A stretch of DNA of 38,043 nucleotides from Spartobacteria bacterium (GTDB lineage: Bacteria > Verrucomicrobiota > Verrucomicrobiia > Chthoniobacterales > UBA10450), in the NCBI GenBank assembly GCA_003167555.1, contig PMSN01000015.1:1-38043 (forward strand), read 5' to 3'. The notes beneath the pieces were generated by a model. The model was not told the DNA's origin and searched no databases. It worked only from the letters and a program-made list of their open reading frames with translations. The stretch's first letter is position 1; the number at the start of each line of letters is the position of its first letter. Positions 8,001 to 16,171 of this stretch are shown here, piece by piece. The translations under genes were made by a program, and so were the position numbers.

Positions 8001-8554
8001 GCCCCGCCTCCCTGCGCCGTGGTGTTATTGGCAAAAGTGCAGTTCGTCACCTTCAAAATGGAGGACTCCGAGTCAATAGCGCCCGCCCCTCCACTCGCGC
8101 CGCGGTTGCCGCTGAAGACGCAGTTACTTACCGTGAGAGTGCTTCCGTCGACGTTGCTGATCGCACCGCCCTGTACGACAAAATTGGAATTAACGCCGAA
8201 GCCGTTGGTGACTGTTATCCCCGAGATCGAAACGATAGAATGGACATTGATAATAAAGATGCCGAAGGCTCCCGCCTGGCGTGTCACTTCCAGCTGACTT
8301 GGCCCCGGACCGTTGATCGTGATACTTCTGGTGATGGTCAGCGGGCCGCTGGTGAGATTGATCTTGGTGACCGAAAAAGTAATGATGTCGCCATCGCCTG
8401 AAGCGGCGATCGTATCCCGCAACGTGCCGGCGCCACTGTCGCCAAGATTGTTGACGATGCGCGTCGTGGCTCGGGCGACGGAGGGCGGGAGAATCACGGC
8501 TAGAACGGCGAGCGCCACGAGGAAGCTCGGATTTCGGAACGGGTAGAGGCGCAT
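5060..8554 (-). CDS. secreted beta-helix protein with CTLREA and choice-of-anchor-Q-like domains and ANISTR-type C-terminal repeats
   Basis: ATG 8554 is chosen because it opens with MRLYPFRNPSF and a hydrophobic stretch ending PPSVARA, a signal peptide; the frame extends 24 codons further up without support. The 1164-residue protein has a first right-handed beta-helix region of repeated NCTF.NN and GGAI.N units (about 40-420), an anchor-Q-like module (LGPLQDNGGPTKTMALLPNS), a CTLREAINAAN segment near 505, a second Gly-rich beta-helix, a second anchor-Q-like module, and two C-terminal repeats starting LANISTR near 911 and 1041 (GDN..I.G, PK.VIVRALGPS, TNDLESAIVATLP). Such proteins are exported and probably surface-exposed; no enzymatic motif is visible. 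It lies 71 bp downstream of a same-strand relative, so the two probably form a transcript of duplicated genes. Confidence 0.85.
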   Translation of the reverse strand: MRLYPFRNPSFLVALAVLAVILPPSVARATTRIVNNLGDSGAGTLRDTIAASGDGDIITFSVTKINLTSGPLTITRSITINGPGPSQLEVTRQAGAFGIFIINVHSIVSISGITVTNGFGVNSNFVVQGGAISNVDGSTLTVSNCVFSGNRGASGGAGAIDSESSILKVTNCTFANNTTAQGGGAIQASSSDTTVASCTFNGNQASGSGGAIYNSGNNPLTVTNCTFSQNSAQGFGGAIYNVCVAGATQTTTVRDSTFTGNTSSAQSGGALAGFFGGYTLDNCTFANNTASNGGGGIFNQNGALLLTNCTLANNTASQTGGGIHNQGDGNGFAGTATVTSSTFSRNAAPNGGGIYNTGTNAGNSFVQLGNTILYSTGADLGANLVNDGLGTSITSQGYNLSSDDGGGFLTAAGDQKNINPQLGPLQDNGGPTKTMALLPNSPAQDQGKNFNGPTATDQRGLQRTTDLPSVPNASGGDGTDIGAVEMTSIAPLIVTTTADHDDGSCAGGDCTLREAINAANAANGTNSILFASGLSGTITLQPALGPLMVTDSVIIVGPGARLLSVSGNGTIRVFSFNSGSNAISGLTIRDGSKTDAAGSGRTTTGGGIFNAQNATLTISDCAFTNNRAQGADSATVASVGGNGNGGAINNSGTLTLSNCTLNSNFAFGGRGGDGSSAIGGNVHGGDGGAAQGGAIFNDTTGTLVITNCTLVANHATGGAGGNGPIGGNGGNATGGVVNAGAMTVTSVTLSGNGGTGGPGGTGSSRFSGGSAGKGSGGLASTNNTSTIRSTISAGNTGSGAGLDVDGSFSSGGYNLIGTADHSSGFTATADQTGTDAALLDAQLGSLQNNGGQTDTMALLTGSPAIDKGNSFLNIRDQRGLAIYDELTIPNAADGRDIGAFESKGGQTPPTILANISTRLRVETGDNALIGGFIITGTQPKRVIVRALGPSVPVAGALADPILELHGPNGFATITNDNWRSDQEAAINASGVPPTNDLESAIVATLPANSAGYTAIVRGVNNGTGIGLVEAYDLDSTVDSKLANISTRGLVQTGDNILIAGTIVLGQTPQKVIVRALGPSLNVPGKLADPTLELRDVNGNLIDSNDNWKDSLNKQAIIDSTIPPTNDLESAIVATLPASGAHYTAIVRGVNNSTGVAVVEMYALQ

Positions 8555-8625
8555 ATGTTTTAAGGAAGCTGTTTTTGGAAGCAGACCGGTTGGACCTCGA
8601 ACATGAGTGCCTTGTAACCGGCTCA

Positions 8626-10713
8626 CTAATTCAACCCGTAGATTTCGACGACGGCGATGCCTGTTGTTCCGCCTGCCCCACGCAGGATCGCGGTATAGTT
8701 CGCAGGCGTCAGGGTGCGCACGATGGCTGACTCCAGGTCGTTCGAGGGCGGGATCGTGCTGTCGATGATGGCCTGCTTGTTCGGGCTATCGACCCAGTTG
8801 TCGTTCGCCTCCAGCAAGGCCCCGTTACTGTCACGGAGTTCCAGGGTCGGATCAGCCAGTTTACCCGGCAGCATTAGAGAAGGACCTATCCCGCGCACGA
8901 CTACCGTCTCACTGTCCGGCCCGAGAACGATGTAACCGCCGATGAGAATGTTGTCGCCAGTCTGGACAACTCCACGCGTCGAGATGTTAGCAAATTTGCT
9001 GTTGACGGTGCGATCCAGATCGTAACCCTCGACTACGGCCAGGCCAGTGGCGCCAAGCACTCCCCGCACCACTGCGGTGAAATTGCCGGGACTAACTGTA
9101 CTTATCAAGACGGATTCGAGATCATTCGTCGGGGCAAGGCCGGCATCGATGATCTCCTGCCGATTGGTGTTTGTGCGCCAGTTGTCGTTGGATGCCACGA
9201 GCTGGCCGTTGCCGTTGTGAAACTCGAGGAAAGGATCGGCGAGCGCGTTCGGCAGGGGCAAGGAAGGCCCAATGGCACGGAGCGCCAAATGCTTCGGCTG
9301 GGTACCGGTAATAATAAATCCCGCGATGAGCACGTTATCGCCATCCAGAACCAGTCCACGCGTGGAAATGTTAGCTAACGTTACCGGAATAGTGCCAAGA
9401 AACTCAAACGCACCGATGTCAGCTACATCGGGGCGAACGTAATTACGCTGGTCCCGAGGTGGGGCGTTGGGATCGTTAGCGGCATTAATCGCCGGGCTGC
9501 CTGTCAGCAAGGCCATCGTATCGGTGCCGCCGCCGTTGTCCTGTAACGGACCAAGCATGGGATCGAGCGGCGCGATATCGGTGCCGGCCTTGTCACTTTT
9601 GGCGGTGAACCCGCTGCTGTGATCAGCGCTGCCAATCAGATTGAAACCGTGGGAAATGAAGGTGCCATCCACATCTGCGCCTCCGCCCTGGCCAGTGTTG
9701 CCGGCCACGATGGAATCGCCGACGGTGCCGGTTCCGCCCCTACCGAGGCCGCCACCGATATTGGCCAGGCCGCCGCCGTTGCCGGGACCCGTTCCGCCGT
9801 TGTTGATCGCAGCGCTGCCTTTTCCGCCCGCGCCGCCCGCTGCCTTATTGGCGTTAAAGGTCGCGGCCACTAAGGTCATTGTGCCCTGATTGAATATTCC
9901 ACCTCCGATGCCTGCCCCGCCGGTACCGCCGAAGTGGCCATCGCCGCCAGCGTCGCCACTCGCGTTATTGTTGAAGAAGGTGCAGTTCGTAATCGTTAAG
10001 CTCCGGCCGGTATCATTATAGATGGCGCCGCCTTTTCCTGCTCCACCGGTTCCGCCCGTGGTCACTGCGCCGGGATTGGCGCCGCCCAGGCCGCCAAACG
10101 CGCCATTGTTACTCAAGGTGCAGTTACTGAGTGTCAGCACCCCTTGATTATGGATGGCACCTCCTTGACCCTCTCCGCCACTGCCACCCGGCATATTGTT
10201 ATCGCCGCCAAACGCGATGTTAGAGATGAGCGCGCAATCAGTCAGAGTCAGGGTCGCTTGATTCAGGATGCCTCCGCCGGCGCCCAGTCCGCCGCCGGGA
10301 CCGATGACAGAGCCTTCACGAATCGTAATCCCGGAGACCCGGTTGATGCCAGCGTCACTAGTGAAAATGAAAACTCGATTCGGAAGAGCGCCTCTCAGCG
10401 CCAGCCAACGGGTCCCGGGACCAACGATTGTAGTGGGACCGGTGATAGTAAAAGGTCCAGGGCCCGATTGCAGAGTAATGGTGCCGGTTACCCCGTAGGC
10501 GAAGGTAATAGTGTTGGGCCCGGCCGCGCCGTTGGCGGCGGAAATTGCTTCGCGCAAGGTGCAGTCACTCACTCCACAGACCTCGTCGTTGTGATCCGCA
10601 GTGTTTGTGACAGTGAACGTGGGACCGGTTTGGGGCGTGTCCGCCGCTACCGTAGCGGAATGAAATAGAATCCAGCCTGCAATCAGTGACAATGAGAAGA
10701 AGCGAAGAGACAT
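8626..10713 (-). CDS. secreted beta-helix protein, paralogue of the downstream gene
   Basis: ATG 10713 has a strong GGAGG five bases upstream (complement of 10719-10723) and opens a signal peptide MSLRFFSLSLIAGWILF...VAA; the in-frame start at 10737 is therefore rejected. The 695-residue protein contains a DCTLREAISAANGA motif near 50, one Gly-rich beta-helix region with NCT and GGAI repeats, an anchor-Q-like module (LGPLQDNGGGTDTMALLTGS) near 365-437, and two C-terminal ANISTRG repeats near 446 and 576. It has a single beta-helix block where the downstream paralogue has two. It is probably exported to the outer surface; its partner or ligand is unknown. It is the first gene of the pair, with a 152 bp spacer to a truncated third copy upstream. 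Confidence 0.87.
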   Translation of the reverse strand: MSLRFFSLSLIAGWILFHSATVAADTPQTGPTFTVTNTADHNDEVCGVSDCTLREAISAANGAAGPNTITFAYGVTGTITLQSGPGPFTITGPTTIVGPGTRWLALRGALPNRVFIFTSDAGINRVSGITIREGSVIGPGGGLGAGGGILNQATLTLTDCALISNIAFGGDNNMPGGSGGEGQGGAIHNQGVLTLSNCTLSNNGAFGGLGGANPGAVTTGGTGGAGKGGAIYNDTGRSLTITNCTFFNNNASGDAGGDGHFGGTGGAGIGGGIFNQGTMTLVAATFNANKAAGGAGGKGSAAINNGGTGPGNGGGLANIGGGLGRGGTGTVGDSIVAGNTGQGGGADVDGTFISHGFNLIGSADHSSGFTAKSDKAGTDIAPLDPMLGPLQDNGGGTDTMALLTGSPAINAANDPNAPPRDQRNYVRPDVADIGAFEFLGTIPVTLANISTRGLVLDGDNVLIAGFIITGTQPKHLALRAIGPSLPLPNALADPFLEFHNGNGQLVASNDNWRTNTNRQEIIDAGLAPTNDLESVLISTVSPGNFTAVVRGVLGATGLAVVEGYDLDRTVNSKFANISTRGVVQTGDNILIGGYIVLGPDSETVVVRGIGPSLMLPGKLADPTLELRDSNGALLEANDNWVDSPNKQAIIDSTIPPSNDLESAIVRTLTPANYTAILRGAGGTTGIAVVEIYGLN

Positions 10714-10862
10714 GGTGACCTCCGTGAACCGATTCAATTTGCGCGGAATTCAAAACACAAGATCAATCGTCTATTATCAGCTTTCACTGCGGTGGGGAAG
10801 ACGCTCCTTTGCCTGCCACCGCGGCCGAGATTGAGCGCGACGGCACACTCGCAATAGTCGGA

Positions 10863-10877
10863 CGCCTCGGAGAGGCG
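10863..10877. repeat. small palindrome CGCCTC-GGA-GAGGCG
   Basis: A perfect 6-bp stem with a 3-nt loop lies in the 172 bp gap between the beta-helix gene and the truncated paralogue. The flanking GGCTCTACC resembles the outer arm of larger palindromic repeats elsewhere in the window. It is a fragment or minimal form of such an element. Nothing else was seen in this gap. Confidence 0.4.
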
Positions 10878-10885
10878 GCTCTACC

Positions 10886-11188
10886 TTAATTAAGTGCGTA
10901 AATTTCGACGACTGCTACGCCGGTAGTGTTATTCACGCCGCGGACGATGGCGGTGTAATGCGTGCCGCTGGAAGGCAAGGTCGCAACGATGGCTGATTCC
11001 AAATTGTTCGTCGGCGGGATCGTGCTGTCGATGATGGCTTGCTTGTTCGGGCTATCCACCCAGTTGTCGTTCGAGTCAAGGAGGCCGCCGTTCCCATCAT
11101 GCAACTCCAGAGTAGGATCGGCCAGCTTGCTGGGGACGTTCAAGGATGGACCTATCGCGCGCACGATTACCTTTCGGGTCCCGGGCAT
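10886..11188 (-). pseudogene. truncated C-terminal fragment of the beta-helix/ANISTR family
   Basis: The 100 codons encode only the end of an ANISTR-type repeat: RKVIVRAIGPSLNVPSKLAD, DSNDNWVDSPNKQAI and LESAIVATLP to EIYALN. They are very similar to the last repeat of the gene at 5060-8554 and also to that of 8626-10713. The ATG at 11188 lies mid-domain and lacks the ANISTRG start, a signal peptide and the beta-helix. The sequence above 11188 has no family similarity. It is best read as the surviving 3' end of a third tandem copy, or a local duplication of the repeat; an expressed 100-residue protein is unlikely. Confidence 0.7.
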
Positions 11189-11249
11189 GTAAAGAGTGCA
11201 TTACCGGGAGCTGTCGGAGTGAGCAAGGGCATGCGAAAGATAAGGTGCC

Positions 11250-11283
11250 GATCTTTCTTGTTTGCTTATGCTCATTCGCTAGC
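11250..11283 (+). repeat. isolated fragment resembling the attC-like repeat body
   Basis: GATCTTTCTTGTTTGCTTATGCTCATTCGCT-like sequence here resembles the segment GATCTTATTGATTCGCTTATG then TCATTCACT found in copies 1-3 at the left end. It lies between the truncated beta-helix fragment and the glycosyltransferase gene. The match is short and imperfect. Confidence 0.3.
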
Positions 11284-11306
11284 TGGTTTCATAGATCGCG
11301 ACATTC

Positions 11307-12056
11307 GTGGAAATGATACAGACAGATCTCCGGCAAACGCTGGTCATTCCGGCGCACAACGAAGAAGCGCTCCTGCCACGCTTGCTCGAGACCGTGGACG
11401 TCGCGCGAGCGCGTTATTCTTTCGGGGCGGGCGCAATCGAAGTGATCGTGGCGGATAATGCGTCCACGGATCGCACCGCTGAGATCGCGGCGGCCCGCGG
11501 CTGTCGCGTGGTCCCAGTCGTGAAGCGAGCGATTGCCGCCGCCCGTAACGGAGGCGCCGCGCACGCCACTAGCCCGATCCTGGCATTTGTGGATGCGGAC
11601 TCACAGATTCATCCCGATACCTTCAACGGGATCGAGCGCGCATTAGCGGATGGGCGCATCGTGGGCGGCGCTACTGGCGTGACCCTGGAGCGCTGGTCGT
11701 TAGGCCTGGCCGCGTCCTATGCAATGATCGTCCCGATCGTGCTCCTCACGGGAATGGATACCGGCGTTGTCTTTTGCCGGCGGAGGGATTTCATCGAGAT
11801 CGGGGGTTACGACGAACGGAGGCGGGTCGCGGAGGATGTCGCGTTTCTCTGGGCTTTGAAACGACTGGGCTGGTCGCGTCGCCAACGGCTCACTCGGCTC
11901 CGCTCCGTGAAGGCGATCGCCTCGACTCGGAAGTTCGATCGCCATGGGGATTGGCATTACTTTCGCGAGATGACGCGTCTCGCGGTCGTGCGATTATGGA
12001 ATGCTAACGCGACCGAGGAATTAATTCGGAAATACTGGTACGACGATCGAGGGTAA
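11307..12056 (+). CDS. family 2 glycosyltransferase (GT-A fold)
   Basis: The product has the GT2 N-terminal signature LVIPAHNEEALLPRLLETV, then VIVADNASTDRTAEIA for nucleotide-sugar binding, and a DxD-type AFVDADSQIHPDTF motif that would bind the metal and the sugar nucleotide. A late GGYDERRRVAEDVAF segment gives the acidic ED catalytic region. A short hydrophobic span (SYAMIVPIVLLTGM) may touch the membrane. Acceptor and sugar are unknown. The GTG at 11307 and the ATG at 11313 are both possible starts; the ATG is more conventional, and neither has a strong Shine-Dalgarno sequence. The gene is followed after 60 bp by coaE. Confidence 0.88.
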   Translation: MEMIQTDLRQTLVIPAHNEEALLPRLLETVDVARARYSFGAGAIEVIVADNASTDRTAEIAAARGCRVVPVVKRAIAAARNGGAAHATSPILAFVDADSQIHPDTFNGIERALADGRIVGGATGVTLERWSLGLAASYAMIVPIVLLTGMDTGVVFCRRRDFIEIGGYDERRRVAEDVAFLWALKRLGWSRRQRLTRLRSVKAIASTRKFDRHGDWHYFREMTRLAVVRLWNANATEELIRKYWYDDRG

Positions 12057-12116
12057 TTGCAGCCGTAGCGCCTGAAAGCCGTTGCGGCGGCGAAGCGAGG
12101 TGTTCATATCTAGGCC

Positions 12117-12716
12117 ATGCCGGCAATAGGAATCACGGGTGGAATTTCCACGGGGAAGACGACCTTCTGCGAGTGTCTGCGCGAGATCGTCCCGGCGGCC
12201 ACGTTCTTTAATGCGGACCAGGCGGCGCGCGATCTGGCGGAGCACGACCCGGAGGTGCGGGACTTGATTGCGCGCGAATTTGGGCCGGCGATCTATTCTG
12301 AAAACGGCGACTTGAACCGGGCGCAGATTCGCTCGATAGTCTTCGCCGACGCGGAAAAGAAACGCGCGCTGGAGCAAATCCTGCATCCGCGCATCCGTCG
12401 TCAGTGGAGCCTCGAAGCCGAGAGCCGCAGAAACTCCACCGATTTTTTCTTTGCTGACATTCCACTTCTCTATGAAACCGGCGGTGAAACCTTGTGCGAT
12501 TGCGTCGTGGTCGTGGCGTGCTCGTCCAGTGTCCAGCTCGAGCGCCTCCTGGCGCGCACGAAACTCGATCGCGCCGCCGCCGAAAAAATGATCCACGCGC
12601 AAATGCCACTCACAGAAAAAATTCGCCGAGCCGACCACGTCGTCTGGAATAACGATGGGCGCGGTGTCCTCGCGGCCCAGGCAGGGTTGCTGGTGCAGTA
12701 TTGGCAGCAGGGCTAG
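12117..12716 (+). CDS. coaE: dephospho-CoA kinase
   Basis: The 199-residue protein phosphorylates the 3'-OH of dephospho-CoA, the last step of coenzyme A synthesis in the cytoplasm. It has a P-loop GGISTGKTT at residues 8-16 (many relatives have GSGKS), the family segment FFNADQAARDL with its conserved Asp, EKKRALEQILHPRIR, and DIPLLYETGGETLCD. The size fits the family. The stop overlaps the possible TTG start of rho at 12701; with the preferred rho ATG at 12719 the two genes are 2 bp apart, so they are probably co-transcribed. Confidence 0.95.
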   Translation: MPAIGITGGISTGKTTFCECLREIVPAATFFNADQAARDLAEHDPEVRDLIAREFGPAIYSENGDLNRAQIRSIVFADAEKKRALEQILHPRIRRQWSLEAESRRNSTDFFFADIPLLYETGGETLCDCVVVVACSSSVQLERLLARTKLDRAAAEKMIHAQMPLTEKIRRADHVVWNNDGRGVLAAQAGLLVQYWQQG

Positions 12717-12718
12717 AG

Positions 12719-14092
12719 ATGGACGAGCGCGATTCAGCCCAGGTTGAGCCGGCAGTGGAAAATCCTTCTGCCCCGCAAGCTGTCGAAGCAGCGCCACCTG
12801 AGGCGGCCGCAGTCCCAGCCGTCGCGTCGCTTCCTGCCTCGCTGGACGTGAATGAACTTCAATCGCTCGGGCCGGAGGAGATCGAGAAGCTTTGCCGCGA
12901 TTTCGAATTGCGCGTTAATCCCGCCAGAACGCGGCATCACCATATTCTCGATTTGATTCGCACTGCGCTCGGCCTTGGAATTCCGGTCACGGCCACGGGA
13001 TTTTTCGATCAGGTCGCTGATTCCTTCGGCGTGCTGCGCTGGCCGCGGCTCAACTTTCTCGCGGTCCCGGAAGACGTGGGAGTATCGCGCTCTCTCATCC
13101 AAAAATTTCATCTCAAGCCCGCGCAAAAAATCAGCGGCACTTTGCGGTTGCCGCGCGATCGCGAAAAAATTCCGATGCTCGACGAAGTGCTCGCGATCGA
13201 AGACCTTCCCGCCGCCGAATGGACGGAGCCGATGGACTTCGAGCAGCTCACACCGCTGTATCCGGAAGGCCGGATCATGCTGGAGAATTCGACAACGAAT
13301 TCGATCAGCGCGCGGGCGGTCGATTTGTTGACGCCGCTCGGCCGGGGACAACGGGGCTTGATCGTGGCCGCGCCGCGCGTCGGCAAAACGATCCTGTTAA
13401 AAGAAATCGCGAAAGCGATCCGAGTGAATCATCCGGAGATTGTCCTGATCATTCTCCTGGTGGACGAACGGCCGGAAGAGGTGACCGATCTCCAGCGTGA
13501 AGTGGATTGCGACGTTTACAATTCCACCTTCGACGAAAATTCGCGGCGGCACGTCGAAGTGGCAGAGCTGGTCCTCGAGCGCGCGAAACGCCTCGTCGAA
13601 ATGAAAAAAGACGTCGTCGTCCTGCTCGACAGCATCACGCGGCTGGCGCGGGGTTACAATTCGCTCCAGCCGGGCAAAGGCCGGACGATGTCGGGCGGCG
13701 TGGAAGCGAAAGCGCTCCTGAAACCGAAAAGATTCTTCGGCGCGGCGCGCAATTGCGAGGAGGGCGGCAGCCTCACGATCCTGGCGACGGCGCTCGTCGA
13801 TACCGGGAGCAAAATGGACCAGGTGATTTTTGAAGAGTTCAAGGGGACGGGAAACATGGAGCTGCATTTGGACCGGTCGCTGGTGGAGAAGCGGCTCTAT
13901 CCGGCGATCCATTGCACGCAATCGGCGACGCGCCGGGAGGATTTGCTTTACCACCCCGAGGAATGGGAGCGGGTGCAGCTTCTGCGCAAAGCGATGGCCG
14001 CGCTGCCGCCGATCGAGGCGATGGAAAAACTGATCGAAAATTTACAGGCGACGAAGACAAATGCGGAGCTGCTCCTGAGTGGATTGAAATGA
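12719..14092 (+). CDS. rho: transcription termination factor Rho
   Basis: This 457-residue protein is the hexameric RNA helicase that ends transcription. After an Ala/Pro/Glu-rich leader of about 45 residues come the N-terminal helical domain ([13 protein letters not shown]), a cold-shock-like RNA-binding region, and the RecA-like ATPase. Its P-loop reads AAPRVGKT with Lys223, whereas E. coli has PPKAGKT. Other conserved parts are [30 protein letters not shown], the secondary RNA-binding loop [12 protein letters not shown], and [15 protein letters not shown]-like text near the end. ATG 12719 is chosen over TTG 12701, which lies inside coaE. Its TGA stop overlaps the ATG of the RNase D gene (ATGA), which implies translational coupling. 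Confidence 0.97.
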   Translation: MDERDSAQVEPAVENPSAPQAVEAAPPEAAAVPAVASLPASLDVNELQSLGPEEIEKLCRDFELRVNPARTRHHHILDLIRTALGLGIPVTATGFFDQVADSFGVLRWPRLNFLAVPEDVGVSRSLIQKFHLKPAQKISGTLRLPRDREKIPMLDEVLAIEDLPAAEWTEPMDFEQLTPLYPEGRIMLENSTTNSISARAVDLLTPLGRGQRGLIVAAPRVGKTILLKEIAKAIRVNHPEIVLIILLVDERPEEVTDLQREVDCDVYNSTFDENSRRHVEVAELVLERAKRLVEMKKDVVVLLDSITRLARGYNSLQPGKGRTMSGGVEAKALLKPKRFFGAARNCEEGGSLTILATALVDTGSKMDQVIFEEFKGTGNMELHLDRSLVEKRLYPAIHCTQSATRREDLLYHPEEWERVQLLRKAMAALPPIEAMEKLIENLQATKTNAELLLSGLK

Positions 14093-15138
14093 TCGAGACG
14101 GATTCCCAACTGGCCGAGCTGCTCCCGAAGCTGGGAGAAGTCGATCGCATCGCAGTCGATACCGAGGCGGACAGTCTGCATTGTTATTATGAGAAGCTTT
14201 GCCTCGTGCAGATCAGTTTCGGTGGGAACGATTACCTGATCGATCCACTCGCGCAGATTGATCTGGCGCCGCTGGCCGCGGCGCTCGCGGAAAAGGAAAT
14301 CGTATTGCAGGGAGCTGATTTCGATCTGCGCCTTCTCCGCCGGAGCCTTAATTTTGTCGCGACCCGGATTTTCGACACGGTGATCGCGGCGCGATTACTG
14401 GGGATTCGCGCGTTCAGCCTGGCGGCGCTGGTCGAGCAATATTTCGGCGTCGGCCTAACGAAAGGTTCGCAAAAGGCGAACTGGGCGAAGCGGCCTTTGC
14501 CGAAACACATGGCGGAGTACGCGATGAACGACACCCGCTACCTTTTGCCGCTCGCGGAAAAGCTGGAGGCGCAGTTGCACGAGCGCGGCCGGCTCGAGTG
14601 GTTCCGGCAATCGTGTCAGCGCGCGTTAGAGCAAACGGCGGTGCAACGAGTGCGTGATGAAGACGAAACGTGGCGCATCACCGGGGCGGGAACGCTCGAT
14701 GGGCGCACGTCCGCCGTCTTACGCGAACTCTGGCAATGGCGCGATAAGGAAGCACAAGCGGCGGACCGTCCGCCGTTCCATATCCTGCAAAATCATTTAT
14801 TGCTGCGCGCGGCGCAGGATTTCGCCGCCGGCGAAACTCCGGACTTCCGTCATTTCTCGACGCGCCGGCGTGAAGGCTTTCGCGCGGCGGCGGAGAAAGC
14901 GTTGCAGTTGCCGGAATCCGAGTGGCCCGTGCGCCGCCGCCGGCATGGGACACGGCCGACCCGGGAAATGGAGCGCCTTGCTGAGGAATTGCGACGCCGG
15001 CGAGATGCGGTCGCGGACGAGCACGGTCTCGATCCTTCCTTCATCGCGCCGCGAGGCGCACTTGACGCGCTCGCCGCGGATGAGAGCCGCAGCACGACCT
15101 TGCTCGTGCCGTGGCAGCGCAGTCTGTTGGAATTGTAG
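14089..15138 (+). CDS. rnd: ribonuclease D-like 3'-5' exonuclease
   Basis: The 349-residue protein has a DEDDy exonuclease domain: VDTEAD with Asp24 and Glu26 (Exo I), GADFD with Asp79 (Exo II) and YAMNDTRYL (Exo III Tyr and Asp). A C-terminal region with AVLRELWQWRDKEAQ, RPPFHILQN and a second helical block fits the HRDC domain of RNase D. The enzyme trims 3' ends of tRNA and other structured RNA precursors. ATG 14089 is used because it forms the ATGA overlap with rho and starts right before the exonuclease fold. The longer frame that begins at 13912 lies wholly within rho. Confidence 0.92.
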   Translation: MIETDSQLAELLPKLGEVDRIAVDTEADSLHCYYEKLCLVQISFGGNDYLIDPLAQIDLAPLAAALAEKEIVLQGADFDLRLLRRSLNFVATRIFDTVIAARLLGIRAFSLAALVEQYFGVGLTKGSQKANWAKRPLPKHMAEYAMNDTRYLLPLAEKLEAQLHERGRLEWFRQSCQRALEQTAVQRVRDEDETWRITGAGTLDGRTSAVLRELWQWRDKEAQAADRPPFHILQNHLLLRAAQDFAAGETPDFRHFSTRRREGFRAAAEKALQLPESEWPVRRRRHGTRPTREMERLAEELRRRRDAVADEHGLDPSFIAPRGALDALAADESRSTTLLVPWQRSLLEL

Positions 15139-15193
15139 TAACGTTTAACTGCTTGACGCGTGGAATCCGGGGCGGCACAACTAGACGCTCTCA

Positions 15194-16165
15194 ATGCCCC
15201 GTATTTTCGAACTGGCCCGTGCTCGTCTTCTGGCTGCTTTGCTCTCAGGCGGCGCGATCGTCGTCGTCGTCGCGGCGGCCCGCGCCCAAACCCCGAGTCA
15301 GGATGTCGATCGCGCGCAGTTTTTGCGCAACCAGGCGCTGATGCACAACGATCCGTACTCGATGGAAAACGGGGTGGACGAAGGCCACGCGGTCGAGAGT
15401 CCGAATAATCCGGACCTCGGCGAGCAGGAGATTCTCAAGCGAGTCGAGCGTTACCAGCCGTTCACGGCCTCGTTCGGGATGCCGTTTTATTACACATCGA
15501 ACGTGGCGCTCGCGAAAACCGGCGAGCAAAGCGACGTCCTCATCGCGCCGGCCGCCAGTGTCACTTATGCGCCGCGGATCTCGCAAACGTTTTTTGCCTC
15601 GATCACCGTCCAGCAGCAATTTTTCTACTACGATCGCTTTAGCGAACTCAATTTCGGCAGCACCGATTTCCGGGCCGGCGTCACTTATGTTTTGCCGAAG
15701 CTGCACAACTTGAGTTTGCGCGCCGAGTACGATTACAACCGCCTCACCTTCGACAGCAGCTTCAACGATTTCTTCTCGAATCATTCGCTCTTCGTCAGCG
15801 CCGAGCTTCCTTTTCGTTTCGGCCGGGCGCAGCAGCTCTCGATTGGCACGGACGCGAACGTGAGCATTCACGCCGAGCCCGATGCGCCGCGCCGGAATGA
15901 TTTCGATTTCTACGCCGGTTACGCCGTCAACCTGACGCGTTGCCTTTCGCTCGACGCCGTCGGCCGTCTCTTCGTGCGCAATTACTACGATGGCGATCGC
16001 GTGGATGTGAGCGAGGTCTTCGCGCTCAGCGCCAATGTCCGGGTGACGAAATGTTTCAGCGCGAGCGCAGCGAGCACGTTCGCCTGGAGCCAATCGAACC
16101 ACAGTGTCTTTGATTACAGCGTAGCAAACGTCGGCGGTGCGGTATCGTTCTCATTCCACTTTTAA
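15194..16165 (+). CDS. predicted outer-membrane beta-barrel protein
   Basis: The 323-residue protein opens with a signal peptide (LLAALLSGGAIVVVVAAARAQ) and a short polar region. From about residue 85 it shows alternating aromatic/hydrophobic strands such as QTFFASITVQQQFFYYDRF, AEYDYNRLTF and DFDFYAGYAVNL. It ends SFSFHF with a terminal Phe, the usual signal for outer-membrane barrel insertion. About ten to twelve strands can be drawn. No known transporter domain (POTRA, TonB plug) is seen. It lies 6 bp upstream of the giant FecR-domain gene on the same strand, so a joint role in placing that protein at the surface is plausible but unproven. Confidence 0.8.
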   Translation: MPRIFELARARLLAALLSGGAIVVVVAAARAQTPSQDVDRAQFLRNQALMHNDPYSMENGVDEGHAVESPNNPDLGEQEILKRVERYQPFTASFGMPFYYTSNVALAKTGEQSDVLIAPAASVTYAPRISQTFFASITVQQQFFYYDRFSELNFGSTDFRAGVTYVLPKLHNLSLRAEYDYNRLTFDSSFNDFFSNHSLFVSAELPFRFGRAQQLSIGTDANVSIHAEPDAPRRNDFDFYAGYAVNLTRCLSLDAVGRLFVRNYYDGDRVDVSEVFALSANVRVTKCFSASAASTFAWSQSNHSVFDYSVANVGGAVSFSFHF

Positions 16166-16171
16166 CTCGAG

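Noticed and set aside
12021-12797. 258-residue minus-strand frame over coaE
   Set aside because: Antisense shadow of a clear coaE gene in GC-rich sequence.
13912-14088. Upstream extension of the RNase D frame within rho
   Set aside because: Frame-shifted reading of rho; ATG 14089 fits the ATGA overlap and the domain start.
15245-16102. 285-residue minus-strand frame opposite the barrel gene
   Set aside because: Charged low-complexity shadow; the plus strand has a signal peptide and a barrel pattern.
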